DNA of 64,000 bases from [Actinomadura] parvosata subsp. kistnae (GCF_900323885.1 NZ_OOHJ01000003.1:62001-126000); one strand, 5' to 3'; shown: positions 1 to 9,483, counted from the first letter of the stretch. Made by a program: numbers and translations. The notes: generated from the letters alone by a model not told the origin.

Positions 1-1202
1 GAGGCGTACTGCGTGACCGTCGTCCCGTTCGCGCCCTTGGCGGTGGCGGTGACCGTCCAGGTGCCGGCCGGGTAGAAGCGGTTCAGCTTCTTGTCCGGCA
101 GGAAGCGCCACGTCTGCCAGTCGTCCGTCAGCCTGGCCGCGCCGCGGCCGTGATCGAGGACGGGCTTGTGCGCGGCCAAGCGCCACACCAGGCGGGGCGG
201 CAGCAGCGGGCGGTTCGCGCCCGGGACGCCGTCCTTCGGCGCGGCCGGCTCCATCGCCGGGACCGGGTGCGGGCCGGTCAATCCCGGCTGCCCGTGCCCG
301 GGAATCGCCATGCCGGGCGGCAGTGCCTGCTCGGCGCCGCCCAGAGGGGCCGTGCCGGCGGCGGGGCTGGGCACCGGGGCCCGCGCGGCGGCCAGCGCGG
401 GCGAGGCCGCCGACTGGGCGGGCGCCAGGGCCGGCGATGAATGGCCGGGCTGCTGAACGGTTCCTTGGCTGGGCTGCTGCGGGGCCTGCTGGTACGGCTG
501 CTGGGCGGGCGCCTGCCCGTGACCGGAGCCCTGGGCGGGCTGCTGGGCCGGCGCCTGACCATAACCCTGTCCGGAGCCCTGGGCGGGCTGCTGCGCCGAT
601 CCTTGGCCGGCGTTCTGCGCGGACCCGGAGCCCTGCGCGGGCCCGGAGCCCTGTGCGGGGCCCTGAGCCGGTGCTTGAACGGGCGCCTGGGCGGGCGGCT
701 GCACCGCCCCTTGCGCGGGCTCCTGCTGCGACGACTGGCCCGGCCCCTGAGCGGGCGGCTGCTGCACAGAGGCCTGTGCGGGCGGCCGGGCAGGGGTCTG
801 GGCGGGCGGCTCCACCGCCCCGTGCCCAGGCGGCTGGGCGGAGCCGGGGCCGGGCGGCTGGACGGCCCCGTGGCCCGGTGGACGGGCGGGCCCGTGCGCG
901 GGCGGCCGCCCCGGCGGGTTCAGGATGGGGCGGGGCGCGGGGGCGGCCTGGGCTGGCGGGGCGCCGGGTTCGACCTTGACGGTCACGCCGTCCTTACCGC
1001 GTACCACCCCTTTGGCGATCACATCGATCACCAGGCGGACGGACCCCTGCGCCCCCACCACGGGGCTGGCCGGGCGGACGGTGATGGCGCGGATGGCGGG
1101 CTCGGTCGCGGCGGAGGCAGCAGGTGCGGGCACCGTGAGCGACCCCGCCGCGAGCGAGACGAGAAGCAGACTTCTGGTCATGATCGAGACGGTAGGAACC
1201 AT
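1..1202 (-). CDS. Secreted Pro/Gln/Ala-rich repeat protein, C-terminus beyond the window
   Basis: The reading frame is open from the start at 1202 to the left edge, about 400 codons. A second in-frame ATG at 1181 begins MTRSLLLVSLAAGSLTVPA, a typical Sec signal peptide ending near AASA, so 1181 may be the true start. A short conserved-looking segment follows (TVRPASPVVGAQGSVRLV ... DGVTVKVEPG), which could be an Ig-like fold. Next comes roughly 230 residues of low-complexity PPAQ/PAQG/QQPAQ repeats, then a second ordered segment containing WRFLPDKKLNRFYPAGTWTV. The layout suggests an exported protein with two small beta domains joined by a long extended linker. No enzyme motif is visible and no function is assigned. 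An atypically clear ribosome-binding site is missing at both candidate starts. Confidence 0.7.
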   Translation of the reverse strand, partial: MVPTVSIMTRSLLLVSLAAGSLTVPAPAASAATEPAIRAITVRPASPVVGAQGSVRLVIDVIAKGVVRGKDGVTVKVEPGAPPAQAAPAPRPILNPPGRPPAHGPARPPGHGAVQPPGPGSAQPPGHGAVEPPAQTPARPPAQASVQQPPAQGPGQSSQQEPAQGAVQPPAQAPVQAPAQGPAQGSGPAQGSGSAQNAGQGSAQQPAQGSGQGYGQAPAQQPAQGSGHGQAPAQQPYQQAPQQPSQGTVQQPGHSSPALAPAQSAASPALAAARAPVPSPAAGTAPLGGAEQALPPGMAIPGHGQPGLTGPHPVPAMEPAAPKDGVPGANRPLLPPRLVWRLAAHKPVLDHGRGAARLTDDWQTWRFLPDKKLNRFYPAGTWTVTATAKGANGTTVTQYA

Positions 1203-1251
1203 CCGGTAATGGACAGGACCACAACACACGCCCCGAATGGCAAAAGCCTCA

Positions 1252-3090
1252 CTAAGGTCGCCCGTAGAGCCCTTCGATGATGTCGGCGTACTTGGTGTGG
1301 ATGATCCGCCGCTTGAGCTTGAGGCTGGGGGTGAGCTCCTCGGTCTCGGCCGTCCACTCCACGCCGAGCAGCGCCCACTTCTTCACCTGCTGCACCCTGG
1401 CCAGCTTGGCGTTGGCGGCCTGCACGGCCGCCTCGACCTCGGCCAGCACGTCGGGGTGCTCGGCCAGCTCGGCGAGCGAGCCGAACGTGATGCCGCGCGC
1501 CTGCGCCCAGCCCGGCGCCACCTCGGGGTCGAGGGTGAGCACGGCGACGGGGTGGGGGCGGTTGTCCCCGTAGGCGAGGGCCTGGCCGATGAGGCTGTGC
1601 TGCTTGAGGTGGTTCTCGATCTCGGCCGGGGAGATGTTCTCGCCCCCGGCGGTGATGATCAGCTCCTTCTTGCGGTCGACGACGCGGTAGAAGCCGTCGT
1701 CGTCGACGGTGCCGATGTCGCCGGTGTGCAGCCAGCCGTCGGCGTCGATGAGCTCGGCGGTGGCCTGGGGGCGGTTGAGGTAGCCGGCGGTGTTGAGGGG
1801 GCTGCGGGTGAGCAGCTCGCCGTCCTCGGCGATGCGGACCTCGACGCCGGGCTCGGCCCTGCCGACGGTGCCCAGGCGGTAGCAGGCGGGGCTGTTGCCG
1901 GTGAAGGCGCCGGTCGTCTCCGTCATGCCGTACACGTCGATGACCTTGAGCCCGAGCCCGGCGTAGAAGCGCTGCACCTCGTCGGGCAGGGGTGCGGCGC
2001 CGGTGGCGGTCCATTCGGCGCGGTCGAAGCCGATCATGCCGCGGATGATGGACAGGAGCGAGGCGTCGGCCTGGTCGTAGGCGGCCTGGATCTCGGGGGT
2101 GATCGTGTGGCCGTACTGGCCGGCCTCGACGTAGGCGACGCCGGCGGCCATGGCCTCGCGTACGGCGGCCTGCTGCTCCTCGGGCTGGGTGGCGAGCACG
2201 GCGAGCAGGCGCGCCATCATCTTCTCCCACACGCGCGGCACCCCGAAGAACATCATCGGCCTGACCTGGCCGAGCGTGGCGCCGAGGTTGGCCAGGTCGG
2301 TGCAGAAGTGCACGTGGGAGACCTTGACGAGGGGCAGGTAGAGGCTGAGGATGCGCTCGGCGATGTGGGCGTAGGTGAGGTAGGAGATCTGGGTGCCGCG
2401 CATGGGCAGCGCGGTGAGGCGGTCGGTGGCGGCGACCTCGTAGAAGATGTTGGCGTGGGTGAGCGGCACGCCCTTGGGGGTGCCGGTGGTGCCGGAGGTG
2501 TAGAGGACGGTCGCGACGTCGCCGGGCGCGACGGCGCGCAGGCGGGTCTCGACCTGGGCGGGGTCGGCGGCGAGGCGTTCGCGGCCGAGGGCGAGGAAGT
2601 CGTCCCAGGCCATGAACCGGTCGCCGGCGGGGGCTCCGTCCAGCATGATGATCCGGCGCAGGCCGTCCAGCCGGTCGAGCACGGGCTCCCAGCGGGCCAG
2701 GTCGGCGGGCCCGCCGAGCACCGCGTAGCGGGCGCCGACGTCGCCGGCCACGAAGGCGATCTGGTCGGGGGCGAACGTCGAGTAGACCGTGCAGCCGACG
2801 CCGCCGGCGTGCACCGCGCCGAGGTCGGCCAGCACATGCTCGCTGCGGTTGACCATCATGAGGGCGACGGCCTCGCCGGGCTCCAGCCCGAGCGCGACGA
2901 ACGCGGCGGCGATCTCCAGGACCCGCTCGCGGGCCTGCCCGTAGGTGAGGGTGCGCCAGCCGTCCCCTTCGGGGTCGGAGTAGGCGGGTGCGTCGTGGTG
3001 TTCCTCGGCCGCCCGCGCGAGCTGCTCGCACACGGTACGGCCGGCGATCTGCCGCTCGATCTCGGCCCGGACTTCGAGGACTTCGCCCAT
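1252..3090 (-). CDS. Long-chain fatty acid--CoA ligase (AMP-forming)
   Basis: 612 residues, the usual length for FadD15/Faa-type ligases. The adenylate-forming signature YTSGTTGTPKGVPLTH lies near residue 197, the A5-type motif GMTETTGAF about residue 370, and the C-terminal hinge region (GWLHTGDIGTVDDDGFYRVVDR, shown here only in part: HTGDIG) about residue 440. It should activate long-chain fatty acids with ATP and CoA in the cytosol, feeding lipid synthesis or beta-oxidation. The ATG start is preceded by CCGGAGGCC at 9 nt. It is transcribed divergently from the peptide transporter across a 136-bp gap. The substrate chain length cannot be read from the sequence. Confidence 0.93.
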   Translation of the reverse strand: MGEVLEVRAEIERQIAGRTVCEQLARAAEEHHDAPAYSDPEGDGWRTLTYGQARERVLEIAAAFVALGLEPGEAVALMMVNRSEHVLADLGAVHAGGVGCTVYSTFAPDQIAFVAGDVGARYAVLGGPADLARWEPVLDRLDGLRRIIMLDGAPAGDRFMAWDDFLALGRERLAADPAQVETRLRAVAPGDVATVLYTSGTTGTPKGVPLTHANIFYEVAATDRLTALPMRGTQISYLTYAHIAERILSLYLPLVKVSHVHFCTDLANLGATLGQVRPMMFFGVPRVWEKMMARLLAVLATQPEEQQAAVREAMAAGVAYVEAGQYGHTITPEIQAAYDQADASLLSIIRGMIGFDRAEWTATGAAPLPDEVQRFYAGLGLKVIDVYGMTETTGAFTGNSPACYRLGTVGRAEPGVEVRIAEDGELLTRSPLNTAGYLNRPQATAELIDADGWLHTGDIGTVDDDGFYRVVDRKKELIITAGGENISPAEIENHLKQHSLIGQALAYGDNRPHPVAVLTLDPEVAPGWAQARGITFGSLAELAEHPDVLAEVEAAVQAANAKLARVQQVKKWALLGVEWTAETEELTPSLKLKRRIIHTKYADIIEGLYGRP

Positions 3091-3226
3091 CGCAACGGCC
3101 TCCGGTCAGTAATCACTTGCATGATTTCGATGCATCGCACCACACCCCCGGGGTAGCGGCAAGAGCCTGCGGAGAAACACCGACGTCCGTCACGTAAAGT
3201 GATCGTGTGGATGCGAAGGGTGTGGG

Positions 3227-4705
3227 GTGCGGATGACTGACAGGACGTTCTTCGGGCATCCGCGGGGGCTGGCGACGCTGTTCGGCACCGAGATGTGGGA
3301 GCGGTTCTCCTGGTACGGGCTGCGGGCGATCCTGGCCACGTTCATGGCGGCCTCGCCGGCGCACGCGGGGCTCGGGCTGTCGCAGGAGACGTCCCAGGCG
3401 GTGGTGGGGGTCTACGGCGCGCTCATCTACCTGGTGGCGCTGCCGGGCGGGTGGATCGCCGACCGCATCCTGGGGGCGCGCAGGTCGGTGTTCTGGGGCG
3501 GGTTCGTCATCATGCTGGGGCACATCAGCATGGCGATCCCGGTGACGTCGTCGTTGTTCGTGTGGCTGGGGCTGCTGCTCATCATCGCCGGCACGGGCCT
3601 GCTCAAGCCGAACATCTCGGTCATGGTGGGCCGCCTCTACCCCGAGGAGGACGACGGGCGCAGGGACGCCGGGTTCTCCCTGTTCTACCTGGGCATCAAC
3701 CTCGGCGCGTTCTTCGCGCCGCTCGTGGTGGGCTGGCTGGCCGAGGGCGACCGCTGGCACCTGGGGTTCAGCGCGGCGGCGGTCGGCATGGCGCTCGGCC
3801 TGGTCCAGTACGTCCTGGGCGGCCGGAGCCTGCGCGGCGTCGGCGAGTGGCCCGGCCTGCGGCTGACCCCGCGCGAGCGCCGCCGCTTCGGCCGCCTGGT
3901 GGCGCTCGGCGTGGTGCTGACGCTGGTCGTGCTGGGCGCGTGGGCGGCGACGGGCACGCTGACGGTCGACCGGTTCACGGTGGCGCTCACGCTGGTCATC
4001 CTGATCGTGCCGGTGGCGTACTTCGGCTACATCATGTTCGGCAGCCACGACCTGACCGAGGACGAGCGGATCCGGATGAAGGCGTACATCTGGCTGTTCG
4101 TGGCGGCGGCCATCTTCTGGATGATCTACGACCTGGCGCCGAGCAAGCTGCTGTTCTTCGCCCAGGACCACACCGACCTGTCGTTGTTCGGCATCAGGAT
4201 CAACCAGGCCACCACGCAGTCGTTCAACCCGCTGTTCATCATGATCTTCGTGCCGGTGTTCGCCGCCCTGTGGGTGCGGCTCGGCACGCGGGTGAGCACG
4301 CCGCAGAAGTTCGGGTTCGCGCTGGTCATGGTGGGGCTGAGCTTCGTGGTGATGGCCGTGGCGGCGGGGCTGGCCGGCGCCGGGCGGGTGTCGGTGTGGT
4401 GGCTGGTGCTGGTCTACCTGGTCCAGGTGTTCGGCGAGCTGTCGCTGAGCCCCGTCGGGCTGTCGGTGACGACCAAGCTGGCGCCCGAGGCGTTCAAGGG
4501 GCAGATGCTGGGCATCTGGTTCATCGCCGTGTCGGTGGGCGACGCGGTCGGCGGGCAGACCGGGCGGCTCGGCCGGGTCCTGTCGGAGCCGATGTACTAC
4601 CTGGTGCTGGCGGCGATGGCGATCGTGGCCGGGCTGGCGCTGTTCCTGTTCACGCGGAGCCTGCGGGTGATGATGGCCGAACACCACGAACCCGCCATGC
4701 GGTAA
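3227..4705 (+). CDS. POT/PTR2-family proton-dependent oligopeptide transporter (MFS)
   Basis: 492 residues, about 12-14 hydrophobic segments. The family signature ExxERFxYYG is present as EMWERFSWYG at about residue 25, and the second PTR2 signature appears as FYLGINLGAFFAP near residue 160. These residues in the family couple proton entry to di/tripeptide uptake across the plasma membrane. A GTG start at 3227 with GAAGGG six bases upstream is used; an ATG two codons later (3233) is an alternative. The next gene starts only 12 bases after the stop, so the two are probably co-transcribed. Confidence 0.92.
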   Translation: MRMTDRTFFGHPRGLATLFGTEMWERFSWYGLRAILATFMAASPAHAGLGLSQETSQAVVGVYGALIYLVALPGGWIADRILGARRSVFWGGFVIMLGHISMAIPVTSSLFVWLGLLLIIAGTGLLKPNISVMVGRLYPEEDDGRRDAGFSLFYLGINLGAFFAPLVVGWLAEGDRWHLGFSAAAVGMALGLVQYVLGGRSLRGVGEWPGLRLTPRERRRFGRLVALGVVLTLVVLGAWAATGTLTVDRFTVALTLVILIVPVAYFGYIMFGSHDLTEDERIRMKAYIWLFVAAAIFWMIYDLAPSKLLFFAQDHTDLSLFGIRINQATTQSFNPLFIMIFVPVFAALWVRLGTRVSTPQKFGFALVMVGLSFVVMAVAAGLAGAGRVSVWWLVLVYLVQVFGELSLSPVGLSVTTKLAPEAFKGQMLGIWFIAVSVGDAVGGQTGRLGRVLSEPMYYLVLAAMAIVAGLALFLFTRSLRVMMAEHHEPAMR

Positions 4706-4716
4706 ACATTCCGAAC

Positions 4717-5325
4717 GTGTCCGAACTTCTCGACCTCGCCGGCATTTTCGTCTTCGCGCTGTCCGGCGCGCTCATGGGGGTCCGCAAGCGGCTCGACGTG
4801 GTCGGGATGGGGGTGCTGGCCGAGATCACCGCGCTCGGCGGCGGCGTCGTCCGCGACCTCATACTCAACGTGCGGCCGATCGCCTTCCAGAGCCTCGGCT
4901 ACGTGCTGGTGCCCGTCGCCGCGACGGTGATCGTCTTCTTCTGGCACCCGCACGTGGCCCGCGTCATGCCCGCCATCCTCGTGCTGGACGCGGCGGGGCT
5001 CGGGTTGTTCTGCGCGGTCGGCACGGAGAAGGCCATGGAGTACGGGCTCAGCCCCCTGCACGCGACCCTCCTGGGCGTCACGACGGCCGTCGGCGGGGGC
5101 ATGCTGCGCGACGTCCTGGCCGGGGAGATCCCCACACTGCTGTACGACCGCCAGCTCTACGCGGTGCCCGCCCTGCTGGGGTCGGGCGTGATGGCGGGGC
5201 TGTCGTCGTACGGGCTGCACGGCTGGCCCGCCACCCTCGCGGCGGCCCTGCTGGCGTTCGGGCTCCGCATCGCCGCGATGCGCCGCAAGTGGCGTGCCCC
5301 GCTCGCCAAGGGCATCGGCGAATGA
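4717..5325 (+). CDS. TRIC-like (UPF0126) membrane channel protein
   Basis: 202 residues starting at a GTG (VSELLDLAGIFVFALSGAL). The protein is an internal duplication: each half carries the family's G-G-G-x-x-R-D-x-L motif (GGGVVRDLIL, GGGMLRDVLAG) and three hydrophobic helices. This matches the UPF0126/TRIC family of trimeric cation channels in the plasma membrane. The open frame extends far upstream through the transporter gene, but that part is a shadow of the POT gene. Spacing of 12 bp after the transporter suggests one operon. No strong ribosome-binding site is visible, consistent with translation coupled to the gene in front. Confidence 0.87.
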   Translation: MSELLDLAGIFVFALSGALMGVRKRLDVVGMGVLAEITALGGGVVRDLILNVRPIAFQSLGYVLVPVAATVIVFFWHPHVARVMPAILVLDAAGLGLFCAVGTEKAMEYGLSPLHATLLGVTTAVGGGMLRDVLAGEIPTLLYDRQLYAVPALLGSGVMAGLSSYGLHGWPATLAAALLAFGLRIAAMRRKWRAPLAKGIGE

Positions 5326-5436
5326 CCGGCGCACTGCTCGACCACCTGCGCCGCCAGGTGCGGCTCATCACCCGCCCGACGGCCGCCGAAGTCGTCGAGC
5401 GCGCCCTGCGGCGGCCTCGGGCGAGGTGCACCCCCC

Positions 5437-6867
5437 TCACACCATCGCGATGAGCTGGTCCGGCGGCCGAGGGGCGCCGGTGGGGCCGTGGTCGCGGGCG
5501 GCGCGCAGGCGTTGGACGGCGTCCGCCAGGAGGGTGGGCGGCTGGGTGTACGGGAGGCGGAGGTGGCCCTCCAGGGTGCCTTCGAGGCCGAACCAGGGGC
5601 CGGGCGCCAGGCGTACCCCGTGGGAGAGGGCGGCCTCCGTGAGCGGGGTGGAGCCGGCGCCGTCGAGGCGCACCCACAGGGCGCCGCCGCCGGAGGGCAG
5701 CGCGAACGTCCACTCGGGCAGGTGGGCGCGCAGGTGTGCGGCGAGGGCGTCGCGGGAGGCGCGCAGGGTGCGGCGGCGTTCGGCGCGGGTCTCCTCCAGC
5801 CGGTCGAACAGCCGCGCCACGACGAGCTGCTCCAGCACGGGGCTGGCGATGTCGACCGACGAGCGGAGCGTGGTGAGGCGCCGGGCGAGGGCGGCGGTGG
5901 CGCGGATCCAGCCGATGCGCAGCCCGCCCCACCACAGTTTGGAGGCGGAGCCGATGCTGATGACGCGGCTGTCGGTGTCGAAGGCGGCCATCGGGGAGGT
6001 GCGGGGCACGTCGTCGAGGGCCAGCTCGGACCAGGTCTCGTCGATCAGCAGGAGGGTGCCGGCGCGGCGGGCGGCGCCGGCGACGGCGGCGCGGACGGGG
6101 TCCGGCATGAGGGCGCCGGTCGGGTTCTGGAAGTCGGGCATGAGGTAGGCGAGGCGGGCGCCGGACTGGAGCATGGCGCCGGCGACGAGGTCGGGCCGCC
6201 AGCCGTCGTGGGAGACGCCGACGGGGACGATGCGGGCGCCGCGCTGCCGGGCGGCGTCGATGGCGTGCGGGTACGTCGGCGACTCGACGATCACCGCGTC
6301 GCCCGGCCCCACGAGCAGGCCCATGACGAGGTGGAGGGCGTGCTGGGCGCCGGTGGTGACGACGATCTGCTCGGGCCTGGTGGCCACGCCCCTGGCGGTG
6401 TAGCGGGCGGCGATGCGGTCCCTGAGCGAGGGCAGGCCCATGGGGTCGTAGCCGTTGCCCATGCCGTACCGGGGCAGGTCCTCGACCGCGGCCGTCATGG
6501 CGGCGAGCAGGGCCGCGGGGGCGGCGGGGGCGGCGGTGTGGAGCTGGATGAGGCCGTCGCGGTCGGTGCCGAGCCACGGGTTGTCGGGCCAGACGGCGGG
6601 GTCGGGCAGCGCGGTCCAGCTTCCCGAGCCCTGCCGGCTCTCCAGGTAGCCGCCTTCGCGCAGCAGGTCGTAGGCGGCGGTGACGGTGGTGCGGCTGACC
6701 TTGAGCGTCTCGGCGAGGTGCCGCTCTGCGGGCATGCGGACGCGTACGGGGAGCTGGCCGTCCATGATCAGCGCGCGGACGCCGTCGGCGAGGGCGCGGT
6801 AGTACGGGCGCGCCGCAGGGTCGACGTCGATGAGCCGGGCCACCTGCGTGGCTGACATGTGCCGCAT
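5437..6867 (-). CDS. MocR-family regulator: GntR winged helix fused to aminotransferase fold
   Basis: 476 residues. The N-terminus (about 20-85) is a GntR winged helix ending in the typical LREGGYLESRQGSGSW. The rest is a fold-type I aminotransferase-like domain with the PLP lysine in SIGSASKLWWGG. MocR proteins sense PLP or amino-acid ligands and act as repressor/activators. The gene is divergent from a YczE-type membrane protein, with only 62 bp between the starts. The YczR branch of MocR regulators is known for this neighbourhood. The short intergenic region holds direct and inverted ATTGGC repeats, the likely binding site. Confidence 0.92.
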   Translation of the reverse strand: MRHMSATQVARLIDVDPAARPYYRALADGVRALIMDGQLPVRVRMPAERHLAETLKVSRTTVTAAYDLLREGGYLESRQGSGSWTALPDPAVWPDNPWLGTDRDGLIQLHTAAPAAPAALLAAMTAAVEDLPRYGMGNGYDPMGLPSLRDRIAARYTARGVATRPEQIVVTTGAQHALHLVMGLLVGPGDAVIVESPTYPHAIDAARQRGARIVPVGVSHDGWRPDLVAGAMLQSGARLAYLMPDFQNPTGALMPDPVRAAVAGAARRAGTLLLIDETWSELALDDVPRTSPMAAFDTDSRVISIGSASKLWWGGLRIGWIRATAALARRLTTLRSSVDIASPVLEQLVVARLFDRLEETRAERRRTLRASRDALAAHLRAHLPEWTFALPSGGGALWVRLDGAGSTPLTEAALSHGVRLAPGPWFGLEGTLEGHLRLPYTQPPTLLADAVQRLRAARDHGPTGAPRPPDQLIAMV

Positions 6868-6883
6868 AAGGCCACTTTTCGTG

Positions 6884-6918
6884 ATTGGCCCTGTATTGGC
6901 AAATCGGAAGATGCCAAT
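6884..6918. promoter_or_regulatory. Candidate MocR operator: ATTGGC direct and inverted repeats
   Basis: The divergent spacer contains ATTGGCC (6884-6890), ATTGGCA (6895-6901) and TGCCAAT (6912-6918). The last two form a perfect 7-bp inverted repeat with a 10-bp spacer; the first two are direct repeats 11 bp apart. GGCC blocks flank the pair symmetrically. MocR regulators such as GabR are known to bind direct repeats. Position between the two starts supports control of both genes. Confidence 0.6.
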
Positions 6919-6929
6919 CTGGGGCCATC

Positions 6930-7532
6930 ATGAGCGAAACAACCGTCCCGCTGCCGAGCTCCCTGCCCGCCCGCCTCGTCCGCCTCTACGGCGGTCTGGC
7001 CCTGTACGGCCTCGGCATCGCCCTCCAGGTGAAGTCGGGACTCGGCAACGGCCCCTGGAACGTCTTCCACGAGGGCGCCGCCCTGCGTACCGGCCTGACC
7101 ATCGGCACCGTCATCCTCGTGGTCGGCGCGCTGGTGATGCTGCTGTGGATCCCCATGCGGCAGAAGCCGGGGCTCGGCACGATCAGCAACGTGCTGCTCG
7201 TCGGCCCGTTCGCGGACGCCGCCGTCTTCCTGCTGCCCACCCCGGAGCATCTGGCGTTCCAGACCTTCTACCTCGTCATGGGCGTCGTCACCATCGCCCT
7301 GTCGACCCTGCTCTACATCGGCGCCGGCATGGGCCCCGGCCCCCGCGACGGCATCATGACGGGGCTGGTGCGGCTCGGCCTGTCGGTGCGGGTGGCCCGC
7401 CTGTCCATCGAGGTCGCCGTGCTGATCGCGGGCTGGCTGCTGGGCGGCACGGTGGGCCTGGGGACGGTGGTGTTCGCGCTGGCGATCGGGCCGTTGACGC
7501 AGCTGTTCACCCGCTGGTTCCCTCTGACGTGA
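6930..7532 (+). CDS. YczE/YitT-family membrane protein
   Basis: 200 residues with about five hydrophobic segments. The start MSETTVPLPSSLPARLVRLYGG at 6930 is chosen over an in-frame TTG 45 bases upstream, because the upstream part would run through the operator repeats. The motifs KSGLGNGPWNVFHEG and GAGMGPGPRDGIMTGL are typical of the YczE/YyaS group. Function is not established; the family is usually linked to a divergent MocR regulator, as here, suggesting transport of a compound the regulator senses. A strong hairpin begins at the stop codon. Confidence 0.88.
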   Translation: MSETTVPLPSSLPARLVRLYGGLALYGLGIALQVKSGLGNGPWNVFHEGAALRTGLTIGTVILVVGALVMLLWIPMRQKPGLGTISNVLLVGPFADAAVFLLPTPEHLAFQTFYLVMGVVTIALSTLLYIGAGMGPGPRDGIMTGLVRLGLSVRVARLSIEVAVLIAGWLLGGTVGLGTVVFALAIGPLTQLFTRWFPLT

Positions 7533-7587
7533 TCCCGTGGCCCGGGCCGGGCATGACGCGACATGATCGGCCCGGCCACGGGATCAC
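7529..7587 (+). terminator. Long hairpin terminator after the YczE gene
   Basis: GTGATCCCGTGGCC(C)GGGCCG at 7529-7549 pairs with 7568-7587, giving a 20-bp stem with one bulged base and an 18-nt loop. It starts on the stop codon and ends 24 bp before the next gene. There is no T tract, as is common in actinomycetes. Confidence 0.75.
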
Positions 7588-7611
7588 CCGTTCTCCGAGT
7601 AGCGTCTAGGC

Positions 7612-9366
7612 ATGCGGATCGAGGATTACGCGCTGATCGGAGACATGCAGTCCGCCGCTCTCGTGGCCCGGGACGGCTCGATCGACTGGCTCTGCCTGCC
7701 CAGGTTCGACTCGCCGGCGTGCTTCGCGGCCCTGCTCGGCAGCGAGCGCAACGGCCACTGGTGGCTGGGCCCCACGGGCAGGAAGCCCGCCACCAGACGG
7801 CGCTACCGCCCCGACACCCTCATCCTGGAGAGCGAGTGGGACACCCCCACGGGCACCGTCCGCGTCGTCGACTTCATGCCGCCGCGCGACCGCAACCCCG
7901 ACGTGGTGCGCATCGTCGAGGGCGTGTCCGGCTCGGTGCAGGTCTCCACGCAGCTGCGCGTGCGCTTCGACTACGGCCGCATCGTGCCGTGGGTACGCCG
8001 CACCAACGGCCATCTGCAGGCCATCGGCGGGCCCGACTCGGTGTGGCTGCACTCCCCCGTGCCGCTCAAGGGCGGTGACTACGCCCACCGGGCCACGTTC
8101 ACCGTCAACGAGGGCGACCGGCTGCCGTTCGTGTTCACCTGGCACCCCTCGCACGAGCCGATGCCGCCGCAGATCCACTGCGACACGCAGCTCGGCGAGA
8201 CGGAGGCGTTCTGGGCCGAATGGGTGGCCCGGTGCACCTACTCGGGCCCGTACCGCGAGGCGGTCGTCCGGTCGCTGATCACACTCAAGGCGCTGACGTA
8301 CGCGCCGACGGGCGGCATCGTGGCCGCGCCCACCACGTCCCTGCCCGAGGACCTCGGCGGGGTGCGCAACTGGGACTACCGCTTCTGCTGGCTGCGCGAC
8401 GCCACGCTGACGCTCGACGCGCTGATCAGCTCCGGCTACCTGGAGGAGGCCGGCGACTGGCGGGCCTGGCTGCTGCGCGCCATCGCCGGGCGCCCTCAGG
8501 ACCTCCAGATCATGTACGGCGTCGCCGGCGAGCGCCGCCTGCCCGAGCTGCGCCTCGACTGGCTCGACGGCTACGAGGACTCCCGCCCCGTCCGCATCGG
8601 CAACGAGGCCGTCAAGCAGCTCCAGCTCGACGTCTACGGCGAGGTGATGAACTCCCTGTACGTCTCCCGCACCCGCGGCCTGTCCGCCGACGACCGGGCG
8701 TGGACCATCCAGCGGCAGCTGCTCGACTACGTGGAGGACCACTGGCACGAGCCCGACGAGGGCCTGTGGGAGGTGCGCGGCCCGCGCCGGCACTTCGTGC
8801 ACTCCAAGGTGATGTGCTGGGCGGCCCTCGACCGGGCCGTCAAGTACGTCGAGCACTTCGGCCGCACCGGCCCCGTCGACCGGTGGCGCGCGCTGCGCGA
8901 CGTCATCCACGCCGAGATCTGCGACAAGGGCTTCGACCCGCGGCGCAACACCTTCACCCAGTCGTACGGCTCCTCCGAGCTGGACGCGGCGCTGCTGATG
9001 ATCCCCATGGTCGGCTTCCTGCCGGCCGACGATCCCCGCGTGGTCGGCACGGTCGCGGCGATCGAGAAGGAGCTGATGTCCGACGGGTTCGTGCTGCGTT
9101 ACCCGATCGCCGAGGACAACGACGTGGACGGGCTGCAGGGCGGCGAGGGCGCGTTCCTGGCGTGCAGCTTCTGGCTGGTGGAGGTCATGGCGATGCAGGG
9201 GCGCAAGGAGGAGGCCAAAGACCTGTTCGAGAGGCTGCTGGCGCTGCGCAACGACGTGGGGCTGCTGGCGGAGGAGTACGACCCGCGCTACGGGCGGCTG
9301 GTCGGCAACTTCCCGCAGGCGTTCAGCCACGTGCCCCTGGTGCACGCGGCCCGGGCACTGTCGTGA
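7612..9366 (+). CDS. GH15 glycoside hydrolase (glucoamylase/trehalase type)
   Basis: 584 residues, no signal peptide, so cytosolic. The N-terminal beta-domain begins IEDYALIGDMQSAALVARDG; the (alpha/alpha)6 catalytic domain contains [20 protein letters not shown] around residue 258 and the second catalytic region LLAEEYDP near residue 556. This arrangement is typical of actinobacterial GH15 enzymes, several of which are alpha,alpha-trehalases, while others hydrolyse alpha-glucans. Substrate is therefore left open. The gene stands alone behind a strong terminator. Confidence 0.92.
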   Translation: MRIEDYALIGDMQSAALVARDGSIDWLCLPRFDSPACFAALLGSERNGHWWLGPTGRKPATRRRYRPDTLILESEWDTPTGTVRVVDFMPPRDRNPDVVRIVEGVSGSVQVSTQLRVRFDYGRIVPWVRRTNGHLQAIGGPDSVWLHSPVPLKGGDYAHRATFTVNEGDRLPFVFTWHPSHEPMPPQIHCDTQLGETEAFWAEWVARCTYSGPYREAVVRSLITLKALTYAPTGGIVAAPTTSLPEDLGGVRNWDYRFCWLRDATLTLDALISSGYLEEAGDWRAWLLRAIAGRPQDLQIMYGVAGERRLPELRLDWLDGYEDSRPVRIGNEAVKQLQLDVYGEVMNSLYVSRTRGLSADDRAWTIQRQLLDYVEDHWHEPDEGLWEVRGPRRHFVHSKVMCWAALDRAVKYVEHFGRTGPVDRWRALRDVIHAEICDKGFDPRRNTFTQSYGSSELDAALLMIPMVGFLPADDPRVVGTVAAIEKELMSDGFVLRYPIAEDNDVDGLQGGEGAFLACSFWLVEVMAMQGRKEEAKDLFERLLALRNDVGLLAEEYDPRYGRLVGNFPQAFSHVPLVHAARALS

Positions 9367-9483
9367 GGCGTTGAGACCTGGGCCGTGTGGCGCTTCCTCG
9401 GCGTTCATGTCCGATTCATCCGGTTCCGCCACGCTCCCGCCGTAGCCGGCGCACCCTTTCCGGCTGGGACGGAGAAACACCCC

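Noticed and set aside
1237..3156. 639-codon plus-strand frame
   Set aside because: Antisense shadow of the acyl-CoA ligase, low-complexity G/V/D-rich translation.
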